Shown here in pieces: positions 12,588 to 23,171 of a stretch of 64,000 nucleotides of DNA. The notes beneath the pieces are model-generated. The model saw nothing but the letters and a program-made list of their open reading frames with translations. It did no database searches and was not told the origin of the DNA. Source of the DNA: Microplitis mediator (lineage: Eukaryota > Arthropoda > Insecta > Hymenoptera > Braconidae); assembly GCF_029852145.1 (NCBI RefSeq), contig NC_079969.1, positions 15,931,142-15,995,141 of the forward strand, in the 5' to 3' direction. Numbering within the stretch: the first letter of the stretch is position 1; the number at the start of each line of letters is the position of its first letter. Position numbers and translations under genes: made by a program.

Positions 12588-14230
12588 TATATTTGACTTC
12601 AAACTCAAATAACTCTCAAACAGATGAATTTATCAAAAAATGATAAGAGACTTTTTTGTCGAACATTCAATTCCCTACAAAAATATGTCTGCAGATTATT
12701 CTTACGACGTATCGTTAGCTCGTTATAAAAATCAGAAGACGCAAAAAAAAATTTTGTCCATGTTATCCTTATGGAAAATAGAAAACTGCGATGCGGAAAT
12801 TCTTATTATTAATATTAAGAGCTCTAATTTTCACATGCGTATTTTTATATCTAAATGAAACTTTTGAACCTGTTTCCGAGAAAAAAAAGAAAATATGTAT
12901 ACGAACTTTCATATGTGATAATTGACCGAACTGATTCCATGGACGAAAATACTTTATTTTTATTCGATGAAATAATAAATCGATTTAAATACTAGGTCGA
13001 AATTATTCCCTAATAAATTGTCTTTATATTAATATACCAATTGGTATACAATTGAAACCATCTTGTTGCAGTTGAAAAAGTGTAGGAACTATTTAGCGTG
13101 TGCAAAGCAGTCGCACAGTATAAGAACCTTCAGTGGTTCTGCGCTTGAGGTGTGCAATATATACTACAAACCATTAAAATTTTAAGTATCATTTTTTACT
13201 ATATACTAATATTTATTATCCAAATACAACAATATCATCACTTAACAACTGTGTATACATATATAATTACTATAATCATTTGATTGAATTACCAAGTTAG
13301 TTAAGCTTAGATAAAAAATCATTAACACAAATGTAATGATAGTTAAATGCAAGTAGCTATTGAAGTACACGTTAATGATTATACTTTAAGCAATTTTAAC
13401 TCTAATCTCATATAGACATAAAGATAATTATAGCTAGTAAGAGTAATCAGAGTAGCGTTAACTGTGTCAGATATATGCTCACAATGAAGATGGAAAGTGA
13501 AGGAAGAATCTCTGGCGTAATATAGACCTACTCTTGCGCCTTTGTAACATTTCTTTCCGGGCTGTTCTCTGTCGACGCAATGGCTCTTATAATTCAGTCA
13601 TCAACGCAAAATAAGGATGTTTATGTACAACATATCGTGATTCATCATCGATTACTTTATTTCTTCATGTCGTAACACTACATGTTCTTAAGTCACAGTG
13701 ATACGAATCCATTGTTAGCTTAATTAATTAAGGTTCATCAACACTAACAAAGTTATTTAGTTCATTATAAATAATAATCTTAACAACTTTAAATTCTCAC
13801 AATAATGATACAATACTGAGGGAAATTTACATTGTTGTAACTTTCTTTTCATACAAGTAAAAATAACATACGTAATTTGGAAAAGGTGAAAACTATTAAA
13901 AGTTACCAGAATTACAGTTATTGCACTTGATTAAATAAAAACAACAATTAATTATTAAGGAAGTGGGGGCGGAGGGAAAAATGGGGTACCTTCTAAATTT
14001 TGTAAAAAAAGTTTATTTTTTTAAATGTTTTTCGAACATTCTAAAATCACTTTTGTAAATATTGTTGAGCATTATTTTGAATTTTTTTTTTAAACTTTTT
14101 CAAAAATCGAAAGTGTTAATCAAAAAATGTTAATGACTTTGTATTATGATAAAAATTATTCAAAATTTTGTTTTTCCTTTGCATCCAATAATTGTGTAAA
14201 ATGTAATTTTTATTCTAAATCTTTATCAGC
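12588..14230. other. mostly featureless; half-copy of the 43.8-kb foldback
   Basis: About 12600-12850 resembles one arm of the foldback at 43761-44714 (aaaaaatgataagagactt). The rest is AT-rich without genes. A short GGGG-rich stretch with aaaaatggggtacc at about 13975 recalls the ends of the 54-57-kb foldback. Confidence 0.4.
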
Positions 14231-14234
14231 ACTA

Positions 14235-14790
14235 GGGAACCTAGCTTTGGCCCACCTATATTGGCCCACCTATATTGGCCCATACTTGGCTCAAGATCGG
14301 GTACTTAGTCCTGGTCATCCCAATCATTACCCGAGCTTGGGCCAAGACTAGGTTCCCCTGTCTTGACCATCCAATAGCAAGCCAGACTTGGGGGCCAAGG
14401 TAGGATTACCCAAGTTTGGCTATACCTATGATTTAATAAGTAGATCATATAAATGTATCAGTTCAACATTAGTAGGTTCGTCCAGTAGCTATCATTCGGA
14501 CCCAGCAATCAGAAAGACGGCAGTTCGCGCCCAGAGCCCAGCAGAATTTTCACCGAGTTTTTTTCACATCATTCACCTCCCTTAGATAATTTTTTTTTTT
14601 TAATTAAATTTATTTGTTCCGTCGATGTATGGACCAGGTCTAGCAACCAGGACTGGCCCGGTGTTATCATTCCAGACTTCTACCAAGGCTGGGTCAAGGC
14701 TGACTTACAAGCTTGGCCCAAGGTTCTACATTCGTGGGCCAAGCCTGGGCCCGTCGTACTTTCCTCTCTGGGAATTGACTTTCGCAGCTT
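14235..14790 (+). mobile_element. composite element: CTTGGGCCAAG-type array with tRNA-like core
   Basis: Both flanks are degenerate repeats of a palindromic motif around CTTGGCCCAAG. Between them lies a 78-bp tRNA-like module (14471-14548) followed by ttttcaccgagttttttt. Relatives occur at 41840-42450 (module present) and, inverted, at 52265-53900 (module absent). Reading frames across it are only by-products of the repeat. Confidence 0.65.
14471..14548 (+). repeat. tRNA-like Pol III module (78 bp)
   Basis: An A-box-like region (gtccagtagctatcatt) is followed by a B-box-like GCAGTTCGCGCCC (14519-14532), then CCCAGCAGAAT. The paralogous element at 53.6 kb lacks exactly this interval and reads straight from aacatt to ttcacc. 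Its length and boxes suggest a tRNA-derived cassette. Promoter activity is inferred. Confidence 0.6.
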
Positions 14791-15790
14791 TATCATCGAA
14801 TTACTTCTAAATGATAAGACCTAACTCAAATTTAAAAAATTCATGGTGTACCTTATGAGACAAGCATCAGTTAACAATATTATGCCTTTACTTTGAATTG
14901 ATTAATTTATTTTTTATGGCGTTTCAAAGGTATAATAATACAAATTTTAGAAGATAAAAATGTAATTTTACAAAAAAATTTCCCTAGTTGACGTTATGGC
15001 TTCAATGAACTAAAAATATTAAAGCAAAATTAACAATGATTGATTATTATTCAAGTGATGTTGTAAAATCAATTAAAAATTTAATTTCTGTACTAGCATA
15101 TATAAGACATACTAAATGTAGATTTTTTTATGTAATCTTTCGAAAAATTAAATTCTTGAATTGATTAAAATAAGAAATTTACACCAATTTCGGGTATGGT
15201 CGGGTAGCTCCTTTTATTGGATTTGTACTAGTACTATAATTAATAAATATTTTCAGTATATATCATAGCTACGGTAGAAGTTTAAAAAATACCATATAGT
15301 TCAAAGGAATATATACATAAATGATAAAATGCCAACAACTTCTAATGATGTTTGCGTGATGTCAGGATATTAATTAATTAGTATTTAAAATAACGATCAT
15401 AACACTTAAACAATTAGTCTTAGCCACCTCCTACCATACTCATGCGTAAAATCCGATGTTACTCATGTTTTTTTGCTTTTACTGTCGTTAATGTTATAGA
15501 TAAAGATATTACACGAGTTCTTTCAAACGTGATCATGGTAACTCATTAACATAATCTTTATTAATCTGCATAAGAGTCTGTCACGCATACAAACCAAGTT
15601 TTAGATTATGAAATCATGATATATATTATTTTGTATAATATATAAATATATGTAGATATAAAGAAGAGAGAGAGAATTATATGCCAAATCAGCCAACTTT
15701 GTTTATCGATCATTTATTATTGAACTGATTTCTTAATATATTTTTGTATGAGTGATAAGAACTTGGCTAAAAATTATGTCATTACATCTT
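14791..15790. other. no gene or recognised element
   Basis: AT-rich sequence without coding signal. A short GA run (gaagagagagagag) lies at about 15662. Confidence 0.4.
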
Positions 15791-15799
15791 GAACTGTGT

Positions 15800-15910
15800 A
15801 AAAAAAATCTGGGCGTCGGTTGACCCTGCGGGCCAGCCCCACAACTTCCCGCTGTTTTCGAGCTCAAGGAGCTTGAAAACATTACTGTGAATATATTTTC
15901 GAACTCGAAA
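15800..15910 (+). repeat. repeat C fragment
   Basis: Contains cggttgaccctgcgggccag, ccacaacttcccgctg and ttcgagctc, shared with 22205-22590, 42785-43136 and 59330-59450. Confidence 0.7.
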
Positions 15911-15921
15911 ATGCAATTACT

Positions 15922-16289
15922 TGCACGGAAAAAAATAGAACTGGCTACCATGTCAGATAGTAGTCAGTGCCATCTGTAGAAAAAAAAAATTGAGATAGCA
16001 GTGGGTCCTATCTACGTAGTACTGGCTACTCTCTACATTGTACTCAGCACCATGTCGGATGTTGCTCACTACTATCCTACATAGTACACTCTTACATATT
16101 GCCCAGTTCTATGTACATAGCAGCCAGTCGTATGTCAGATGGCAAAGGTTACTTTTTAAACATATTACCGACTGCTATCTGCAGATAGCGCCTGCGTCTA
16201 TGTCAACATATTGCTGGTTACTGTGTATCATAGTAGAGAGTTCTATGTAAGATAGCAATGAGTACTATCTGAGATATTTTTTTCCGTAA
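15922..16289. mobile_element. small TIR element, CACGGAAAAAAATAG ends
   Basis: CACGGAAAAAAATAG and ATATTTTTTTCCGTAAG are imperfect inverted ends. The body is a degenerate array of a motif like ctatctacatagtactcagc. It lies next to repeat C. Non-coding. Confidence 0.6.
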
Positions 16290-16518
16290 GGACTTAAATA
16301 ATTTTTTTTAGGGATGGCGCTAGTATTTATTATTGACAACGAACAAATAAAATTATTATCATAACTAAATTAATTATGACTTATTCAACTACGTTTACGT
16401 ATTTAAATATATAATTATTAATTATATATGGCTTTTTTTTTTATTTGTTTATATTTATTTATATTACGCATTTAAAAATATAATTACATCATATGAGTTC
16501 GTTAATTGCTGAACACTT

Positions 16519-16656
16519 AAATTTAAAATTTTTTTTTATAAAATAAGTTTTTTTCATTTACGGTAGTAAATTTATAATAATAATAATTATTATTATAATT
16601 AATTTATTTCCATAAATGAAAAAAACTTATTTTATAAAAAAAAATTTAAAATTACT
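16519..16656. repeat. small palindrome
   Basis: Arms of about 42 bp containing ttttataaaataagttttt and its inverse flank a taataataataattattatt centre. Confidence 0.65.
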
Positions 16657-16727
16657 AGAGAGAGAAAGTAGGCATAAGACAGTAGTGTCTTTTTCTAACG
16701 GATTACGATTACTTTCTCTCTCTAGCA
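16657..16727. mobile_element. miniature TIR element, CTAGAGAGAGAAAGTA ends
   Basis: CTAGAGAGAGAAAGTA and TACTTTCTCTCTCTAG are inverted ends around about 40 bp of unique sequence. Too small to encode anything. Confidence 0.6.
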
Positions 16728-17314
16728 ATTCCCGAAGATATCCGAAGTCCTATTTTTTTTAAGTCCCGTAGCAAGAAATTTTTCCAAGTCCTTATATTGA
16801 AAATTATAAAGGAAAAATTTCAAAAAATCGACAAAAATTCGTATATACCATTCGATTCAAAATTTCGCGAGATGAATTTCTGTCGTATCAAAAAAAATAT
16901 ATTTTTTTTTTTTAATTGTTGATAAATTTCAAAAATTTTCAAAACGGGTTTTTTTATGAAAAAAAATTTTTTTTTAACTGTCATTACCCGTAATTGTTTG
17001 GGTAATGGTTCAAACAAAATTATCCATTAGGTCATTTTATTTATTTTTCATTTTTTCTATTTTTTATTTAACAAAAAGTGGTTTTTACTTTTTTTAAATT
17101 TAAAATTCGAAAAATTTTTTTTGGAAGTTACTAAATTTTTTTATGGTTGATATATGATTTACTAAGAGAATAAAAAAAAAATTGTTAAAATATCGATTTG
17201 CTGCCGAGTTACACTCTTTTGTTTATCCGCGCGCGGACGAAATGACGCGCTTTTTCGTTTTTCGCGCTTTAATAATTTTTATCTCAGCAACTATTCGTCG
17301 TAGAGACTTCGTTC

Positions 17315-19219
17315 TGTAACAGGGTAAAATAGATTCCAATGACTAATTAATTATTTCTAAAATTGGATTTGTCCACGGTCGATAACGGGTCCTAATTATA
17401 ACCCGGTTTAGTAAATTGAGTGATTCGACATGTCACCGGGTGTCGCTAATCAGTGAGACCCGAACATCCGTCCCTCTCTTTGACTAATTAAGTTAGTAGG
17501 GATGAGTTATCCGGGGGTAAATCAGAGACCCGAATCGAAGAGTTATAAGGGAGTGAAATGCTAAAAATCGAGAGAGTCAGTCGGACGACCGAAGGCAATG
17601 GACGCCGAGTGAAGACAAAGTGAACGACTAAAGTGATCAGACACATTGTAATACAAGGTTATCTAGTACATTGCGAATTAAATAATAAAAAGTGTGATGG
17701 AAGCAAAAATACGAGGACGAAAGCCGGACAACGGAAACCTGAAAAAGAACACCACTAACATCGAGAGATTGCTAGCAGCCGGAGCAGATCATCACTAGAG
17801 GTTCCAAGGACTGCTGAAATTATAATTGGAGGTAAATTATAATTACTTAAGGCCTCCGATTAATTTTATTAATCTGGAAAATTAATTATAATATACTACT
17901 TAATATCTTTCCGTTGATCTCGCGTAAAGAAACGGATAGTTCAGGCTCTCCAGCCGTTCAATCTCGTGTTCTCGAAAGTTCCGTCGCGTCATTTGTCGTT
18001 AATATCTGGTCTAAACTCTGTAATAATTATTCAAGGCTCCACAGCCAGAATAAAATAAAATTATCGCATAAATAATCCGGTCATTAAAACTATTAAATTA
18101 TTAATTTATTCCAGGCTCTCCAGCCGTTATAAATTAATTTATTAATTGATCTTAAGATTAATACAGGCTGGAATTTATTCCGTCGGCCGCATTAATTCTA
18201 AGATTCATTAATTCAATCGATTTACTCTATCAACGTCAATAAAATCGGGAACCGTATGACGCCAATTCACCGGCCTAAAATTCTAGTCAACCCGAAATCA
18301 AATTCTAGTCATTACGTGATTATTAAACTAATTTTAAGTTAATTAAAGTATCTAAAAACTAAATAAAAGACACTAGAGTTTGGGTAAATTAAATTGTGAG
18401 TAAAATTGAGAAAACGGATTATTTTGAAAGTGAAATAAATTTAATTGTGAAAATTGTCAGTGAAACATTTAGGAATTGAAAGTAATAAATGAATAAGAAT
18501 TGTGGCAAATTAATTAGAAAAATTTAATCAGTCAAAATAATTAGTGAAAAATTTATAAGTGGTAAAATTAATTAATTTATAAATTACATTAAACAAAAAT
18601 TAATTAATTGATTGGAAATACAGTGAATTATGAATTGTAAAAATTTAAATGGGAAAAGTTATTGGGTATTGTTAAAATTAGAGTCAATTAATTTGTAGAG
18701 TCAAGTTAGAGTAAAGAAACTGTGTCTGTGATGTAAGTCCGGTGGACAAAGATTAAGTTAGGTTTAGGATATGTCCGGTGGACACTAGGAAATAAGAATA
18801 TGCGGGTTAACGTCCTGTGGACGGTTTTTTAAAGTAGAATTAAGGAAAATAAGGTTTAACGTCCGGTGGACGGTTTTTTAATGAGAGAGTGTGTGTGTGG
18901 AAAACGTCCGGGAGACGTAGTAAAAATTAGTTTGTCATAAGAATATTAGTTTGTCATAAGAATATTAGTTTGCCATAAGTACACATCCAGGGGACGCATT
19001 TAGTTTGTCATAAGTAATTAATTGTTATAAAAAGGTTAAATAAATAATAAGCAAGGTGCTTAAGGTTATTAAAATTAAAAGTAAAGTTTAAATAAATTTA
19101 TTTCAGCCTGTTCACTATTCCTTTCCTCTCTCACAAAATATAAAATTTACAAACGACCCTGAGCATATATAATTAATTTACATTAACATCCGGTTCTGGA
19201 AGGCCGAGTCCATCTTCCA
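17315..19219 (+). mobile_element. probable long LTR of an LTR retrotransposon
   Basis: The proposed start TGTAACAGGG resembles TGTAACATGG, the start of the second LTR-like copy at 46096. The proposed end TTCCA lies one base before a TGGCGCCC primer-binding site. The base composition is less AT-rich than its surroundings. Internal repeats include the unit AGGCTCTCCAGCCG (about 17943, 18113) and the unit GTCCGGTGGAC at 18738-18990. No gag or pol reading frame follows. The left boundary is uncertain. Confidence 0.45.
18738..18995 (+). repeat. interspersed GTCCGGTGGAC motif array
   Basis: About six copies of GTCCGGTGGAC or near variants (gtcctgtggacg, gtccgggagacg, catccaggggacg) occur with irregular spacing. 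They are mixed with repeats of gtttgtcataagaatatta, all inside the proposed LTR. Confidence 0.65.
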
Positions 19220-19220
19220 G

Positions 19221-19240
19221 TGGCGCCCTAATATTCGACT
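19221..19240 (+). other. primer-binding site (TGGCGCCC)
   Basis: TGGCGCCCTAATATTCGACT is complementary at its first bases to the 3' end of a tRNA ending GGGCGCCA, as used by lysine-tRNA-primed retroelements. Only about 100 bp of retroelement-like leader follow before unrelated repeats. Confidence 0.45.
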
Positions 19241-19674
19241 ATAATACTTAGGTGCGACCAGACTTGGCAAGCTAATTACTCTGTCATAGTTCAAAATTCA
19301 TTTTGTTCGTTATTAAATCCCGAAAACAATGATACTAGTTTGTCTCGATAACTTCTCAATACTTTTAGAGATATTTCATTTTACATCTAATTTTTTTATA
19401 AAAAAAAAATGATCACCCTCCAAATTTATGGTAACTTTTTTTCTTATATTTTTTCTAGTATTATGAAAAAGAAATTTTTCAAAATCGATCTTTACCCACC
19501 GAAAAAATGATCTTTGACCATTTTTTCGTGCGCATCGACTGGACTATCTAGAGCTGATTAGATTTTGAAGTCGATCGTTCAAGTCGTTTTTAAGAAATCA
19601 ATAAAAAACTAAAAAAAAAATTTTTTTTCTCGTAATTCGGCAATATTTTCGAGTCTACTTGATCAAATGTTCTG

Positions 19675-19676
<2 letters not shown>

Positions 19677-19720
<44 letters not shown>
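19677..19720. repeat. (AC)n microsatellite
   Basis: Uninterrupted AC dinucleotides over 44 bp. The flank, cgagtctacttgatcaaatg, also occurs interrupted at about 60060/60854. Confidence 0.98.
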
Positions 19721-19722
<2 letters not shown>

Positions 19723-19923
19723 CGATTTTTTTGATAATTTTTTATGTTATGGTATCCATTCAGAGAGGCCTCCATGACTTTTTTCAATTTTTTCTATTCA
19801 GCTGTTTTCGAGATATTGATTTATAAAAAAAAATCTTTCTTTTCAAATGCCCGTAACTTTGCGAAAAATGGGCCGATTAGGAAGTTTTTTTTTTAATTTT
19901 TCTTTTACACAACACTTTTGGAA

Positions 19924-21715
19924 TACACTTATCCAAAAAATTAAAGGAACAAGAAAATTTAATAAATTTTTTAGTGATTTTTGGAGGGCTGTATTTTCGT
20001 GAAAAATGATCGTAACGAAAAAATTAAAAAATCAAATTGAAGCTTGAAATCTCTAGTTTGAAGATCTTTCAGCAAAATATTTTTTTGAGCCACGGTTTTT
20101 GCGGAATTATAAGAAAAAGGTCGAGACAAAATTTTTCTAAATTTTTTGGTTTCGTTTTTTAGGTCTACGGGGCCGGGAAAAATTTTTTCAAAAAAAAACG
20201 AATTCATGGCTTGTTTAGGAAATTTATTCAGCTACAATTTGCTTTTTTTTGTTTCTCTGTACGACAATTTGCTGCTGAGATATCAGCCTTCAAATGAAAA
20301 AGGATCCTTTTGTCTTTGATTATTGATATCTCAGCAAGAAATGGTCACACAGTAATTTAAAGGGCAGTTTAATAAACTTGAATAAATCCCCTACAAGCTA
20401 CATTTTCGATTTTTTCAAAAAAAAAATTTTTTTCATCCTTGATATCCATTTAAAAAATCTTTAAAAAATGGCCATTTTCTGGTTTTTTAGTCAACTCATC
20501 GCTACTCTGCAAATATTGATAAAAAAAATAATGTTGCCAGGTAATTTTACAGCTTAATGTACCCTCAAAAACCCTGGAACTTTTCAGATTGATCCATTAA
20601 ACCGTTTGTCCAGACCGATTGCTCAAAGTTTTACAAAACAATTAAAGGAACAAGTTTTGTTCCTTAATTTGTGTAATCATTACCAAAATGAAAAAATTAA
20701 TTTTTTTTGGATTTTCTTTCATTTTTGCGTTAGTTATTCAGTAAATGTAAGGTAAAAAAAAGAAAATTTTTTTTTTCCGAAAAACGAAAAAAAAAATAAC
20801 CCTCCGAATAAAACGTAAAAAAATAAAAATGTGAAAAAATTCTTGTTTGGTCTCGTTTTTTGGAAAATTTTTTTTTTTTCTTCTTTACCTTACATTTACT
20901 GAATAACTAACGCAAAAATGAAAGAAAATCCTAAAAAAATTAATTTTTTCATTTTGGTAATGATTACACAAATTAAGGAACAAAACTTGTTCCTTTAATT
21001 GTTTTGTAAAACTTTGAGCAATCGGTCTGGACAAACGGTTTAATGGATCAATCTGAAAAGTTCCAGGGTTTTTGAGGGTACATTAAGCTGTAAAATTACC
21101 TGGCAACATTATTTTTTTTATCAATATTTGCAGAGTAGCGATGAGTTGACTAAAAAACCAGAAAATGGCCATTTTTTAAAGATTTTTTAAATGGATATCA
21201 AGGATGAAAAAAATTTTTTTTTTGAAAAAATCGAAAATGTAGCTTGTAGGGGATTTATTCAAGTTTATTAAACTGCCCTTTAAATTACTGTGTGACCATT
21301 TCTTGCTGAGATATCAATAATCAAAGACAAAAGGATCCTTTTTCATTTGAAGGCTGATATCTCAGCAGCAAATTGTCGTACAGAGAAACAAAAAAAAGCA
21401 AATTGTAGCTGAATAAATTTCCTAAACAAGCCATGAATTCGTTTTTTTTGAAAAAATTTTTCCCGGCCCCGTAGACCTAAAAAACGAAACCAAAAAATTT
21501 AGAAAAATTTTGTCTCGACCTTTTTCTTATGATTCCGCAAAAACCGTGGCTCAAAAAAATATTTTGCTGAAAGATCTTCAAACTAGAGATTTCAAGCTTC
21601 AATTTGCTTTTTTAATTTTTTCGTTACGATCATTTTTCACGAAAATACAGCCTTCCAAAAATCACTAAAAAATTTATTAAATTTTCTTGTTTCTTTAATT
21701 TTTTGGATAAGTGTA
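19924..21715. mobile_element. 1.8-kb near-symmetric foldback element
   Basis: TACACTTATCCAAAAAATTA at the left is mirrored by TTTTTTGGATAAGTGTA at the right. The two arms (about 19924-20780 and 20870-21715) read as near-identical inverted copies for over 800 bp around a short A/T-rich spacer. Landmarks in both are the ggtctacggggccggg segment and the ctgagatatcagccttcaaa segment. No protein is encoded. It has a partial copy at 9105-9416 and an interrupted copy at 58355-61620. The symmetry suggests a young hairpin-forming element. Confidence 0.85.
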
Positions 21716-22204
21716 AAAAATTTTAAATATTTTCAAAACCGTATTTCTATGAAATTTTCAAATTTTGATTATCAAATTTTGATTTCCAAAAAACTCGTAG
21801 CGATCGATTTTCTTGAAAATTTTTTCTAAAAAATTGTCACTTACGCCGCAACTTGTAAGCCTACTATAGTCCCTTAATGGACAAGTAATGAGATCTATTT
21901 TATTTCGAAGTTTTAAAAACTTCATATTCAGTGATAGGGATGTTTTTTTTTTAATGTTTGTTTTTAGACGCACGTTTGCCCCGTGAAAAATTCCCGGAGT
22001 GAATGCAGTGTGGATGATTTTTTGTTTATTCAGTCCCCTCCAGAATTTAATTCACTCCGAAAAAGAGTTATCACGGAGTGGAAAATTAATTATAAAAAAA
22101 ATTACTAATACATAGTGAGCTGATGTCTCTGATATTTTGACATTTATATTGAGTACGGAAATAATTACGAGTTCCCTTTCTATATTTCACGCGAAATGAT
22201 TTTA

Positions 22205-22592
22205 AAGAAATCTGTCTATCGGTTGACCCTGCGGGCCAGCCCTTAAGCTCGAAAACATTGTTGTGAATACATTTTCAAGCTCTTCGAAATTAAATATCTC
22301 CGAACGCACCCTATCGACTAATCTCAATTTTTTACAGCTTTTTAAATATCAACAAGCTGCGTTGAATGACACCTCGATCATCAAAATCGGTTCATCCGTT
22401 TAAAAGTACAGATATTTACATACGTACACACATACAGACACTTAGACATCATCTTGAAAATAGTCAGAATAGCTTCCTAGAACCTCGAAACATCAAGATC
22501 TCTTAGAAATTCGATTTTCGAAAATCGGACCGAAACCAAGAACTTCCCAAATTTTTGAAAATTTTCAATTTTCTTAACGGGAAGTTAAAATT
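22205..22592 (+). repeat. repeat C, full-length copy
   Basis: Runs from ctgtctatcggttgaccctg to ttaacgggaagttaaaa. The middle (acatacgtacacacatacag) is the place where the copies at 42.8 kb and 60.9 kb carry long (CA)n tracts. Non-coding; the class is unknown. Confidence 0.75.
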
Positions 22593-23171
22593 ATAAGCAG
22601 CTGATAATAAAACTTGAACACAAATATAACTCCACTGAGTCACAAACTGTCCTATGATTTACATCAATCATACCACGAAATAAAATTTTATATTGTTCCG
22701 AAATATGAAATATTCCCATAAAAACTATGCTACTATAGCTATTCAATAATTTAATATTTTTACTATGTATTATATGTATGAAATTATAATTTAGTGTGTT
22801 ACTAAAACATTTTATAAATTTAATTATTAATATCTGAATCAATTATTTATTGACATAATTATGTTTCTAATTAACAACTGTTTCTATTAAATATAAATTC
22901 ATTCAAGTATTAAAACTCCGTCAAAAAAAATTCCTATTCACGCATGCGGAGTGATTTTTTTTTAAAACTCCGGAACTCCGAGTGCGGCGAAATGCGATGA
23001 ATTACCGTAATTCGGATCCGCCGGGGATTTAATACCATAGCTACGTAACCATAAAATATTTCATTACAATGATATACTTGTGTTGTATTTTAATTTAAAA
23101 AGTAAAATGGAAGAAATGTTGCATGCGAAATGAGATGTTTGAATATTAATGATGAATAATTGAATTTTCAG
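22593..23171 (+). other. intron or upstream region of the CABIT-like gene
   Basis: AT-rich sequence with no exon that I can join to the acceptor at 23170-23171. It is presumed to be intron. Confidence 0.4.

Noticed and set aside
14127..14810. Three short + strand frames around 14.1-14.8 kb
   Set aside because: They arise from the CTTGGCCCAAG array and tRNA-like core; not protein-coding.
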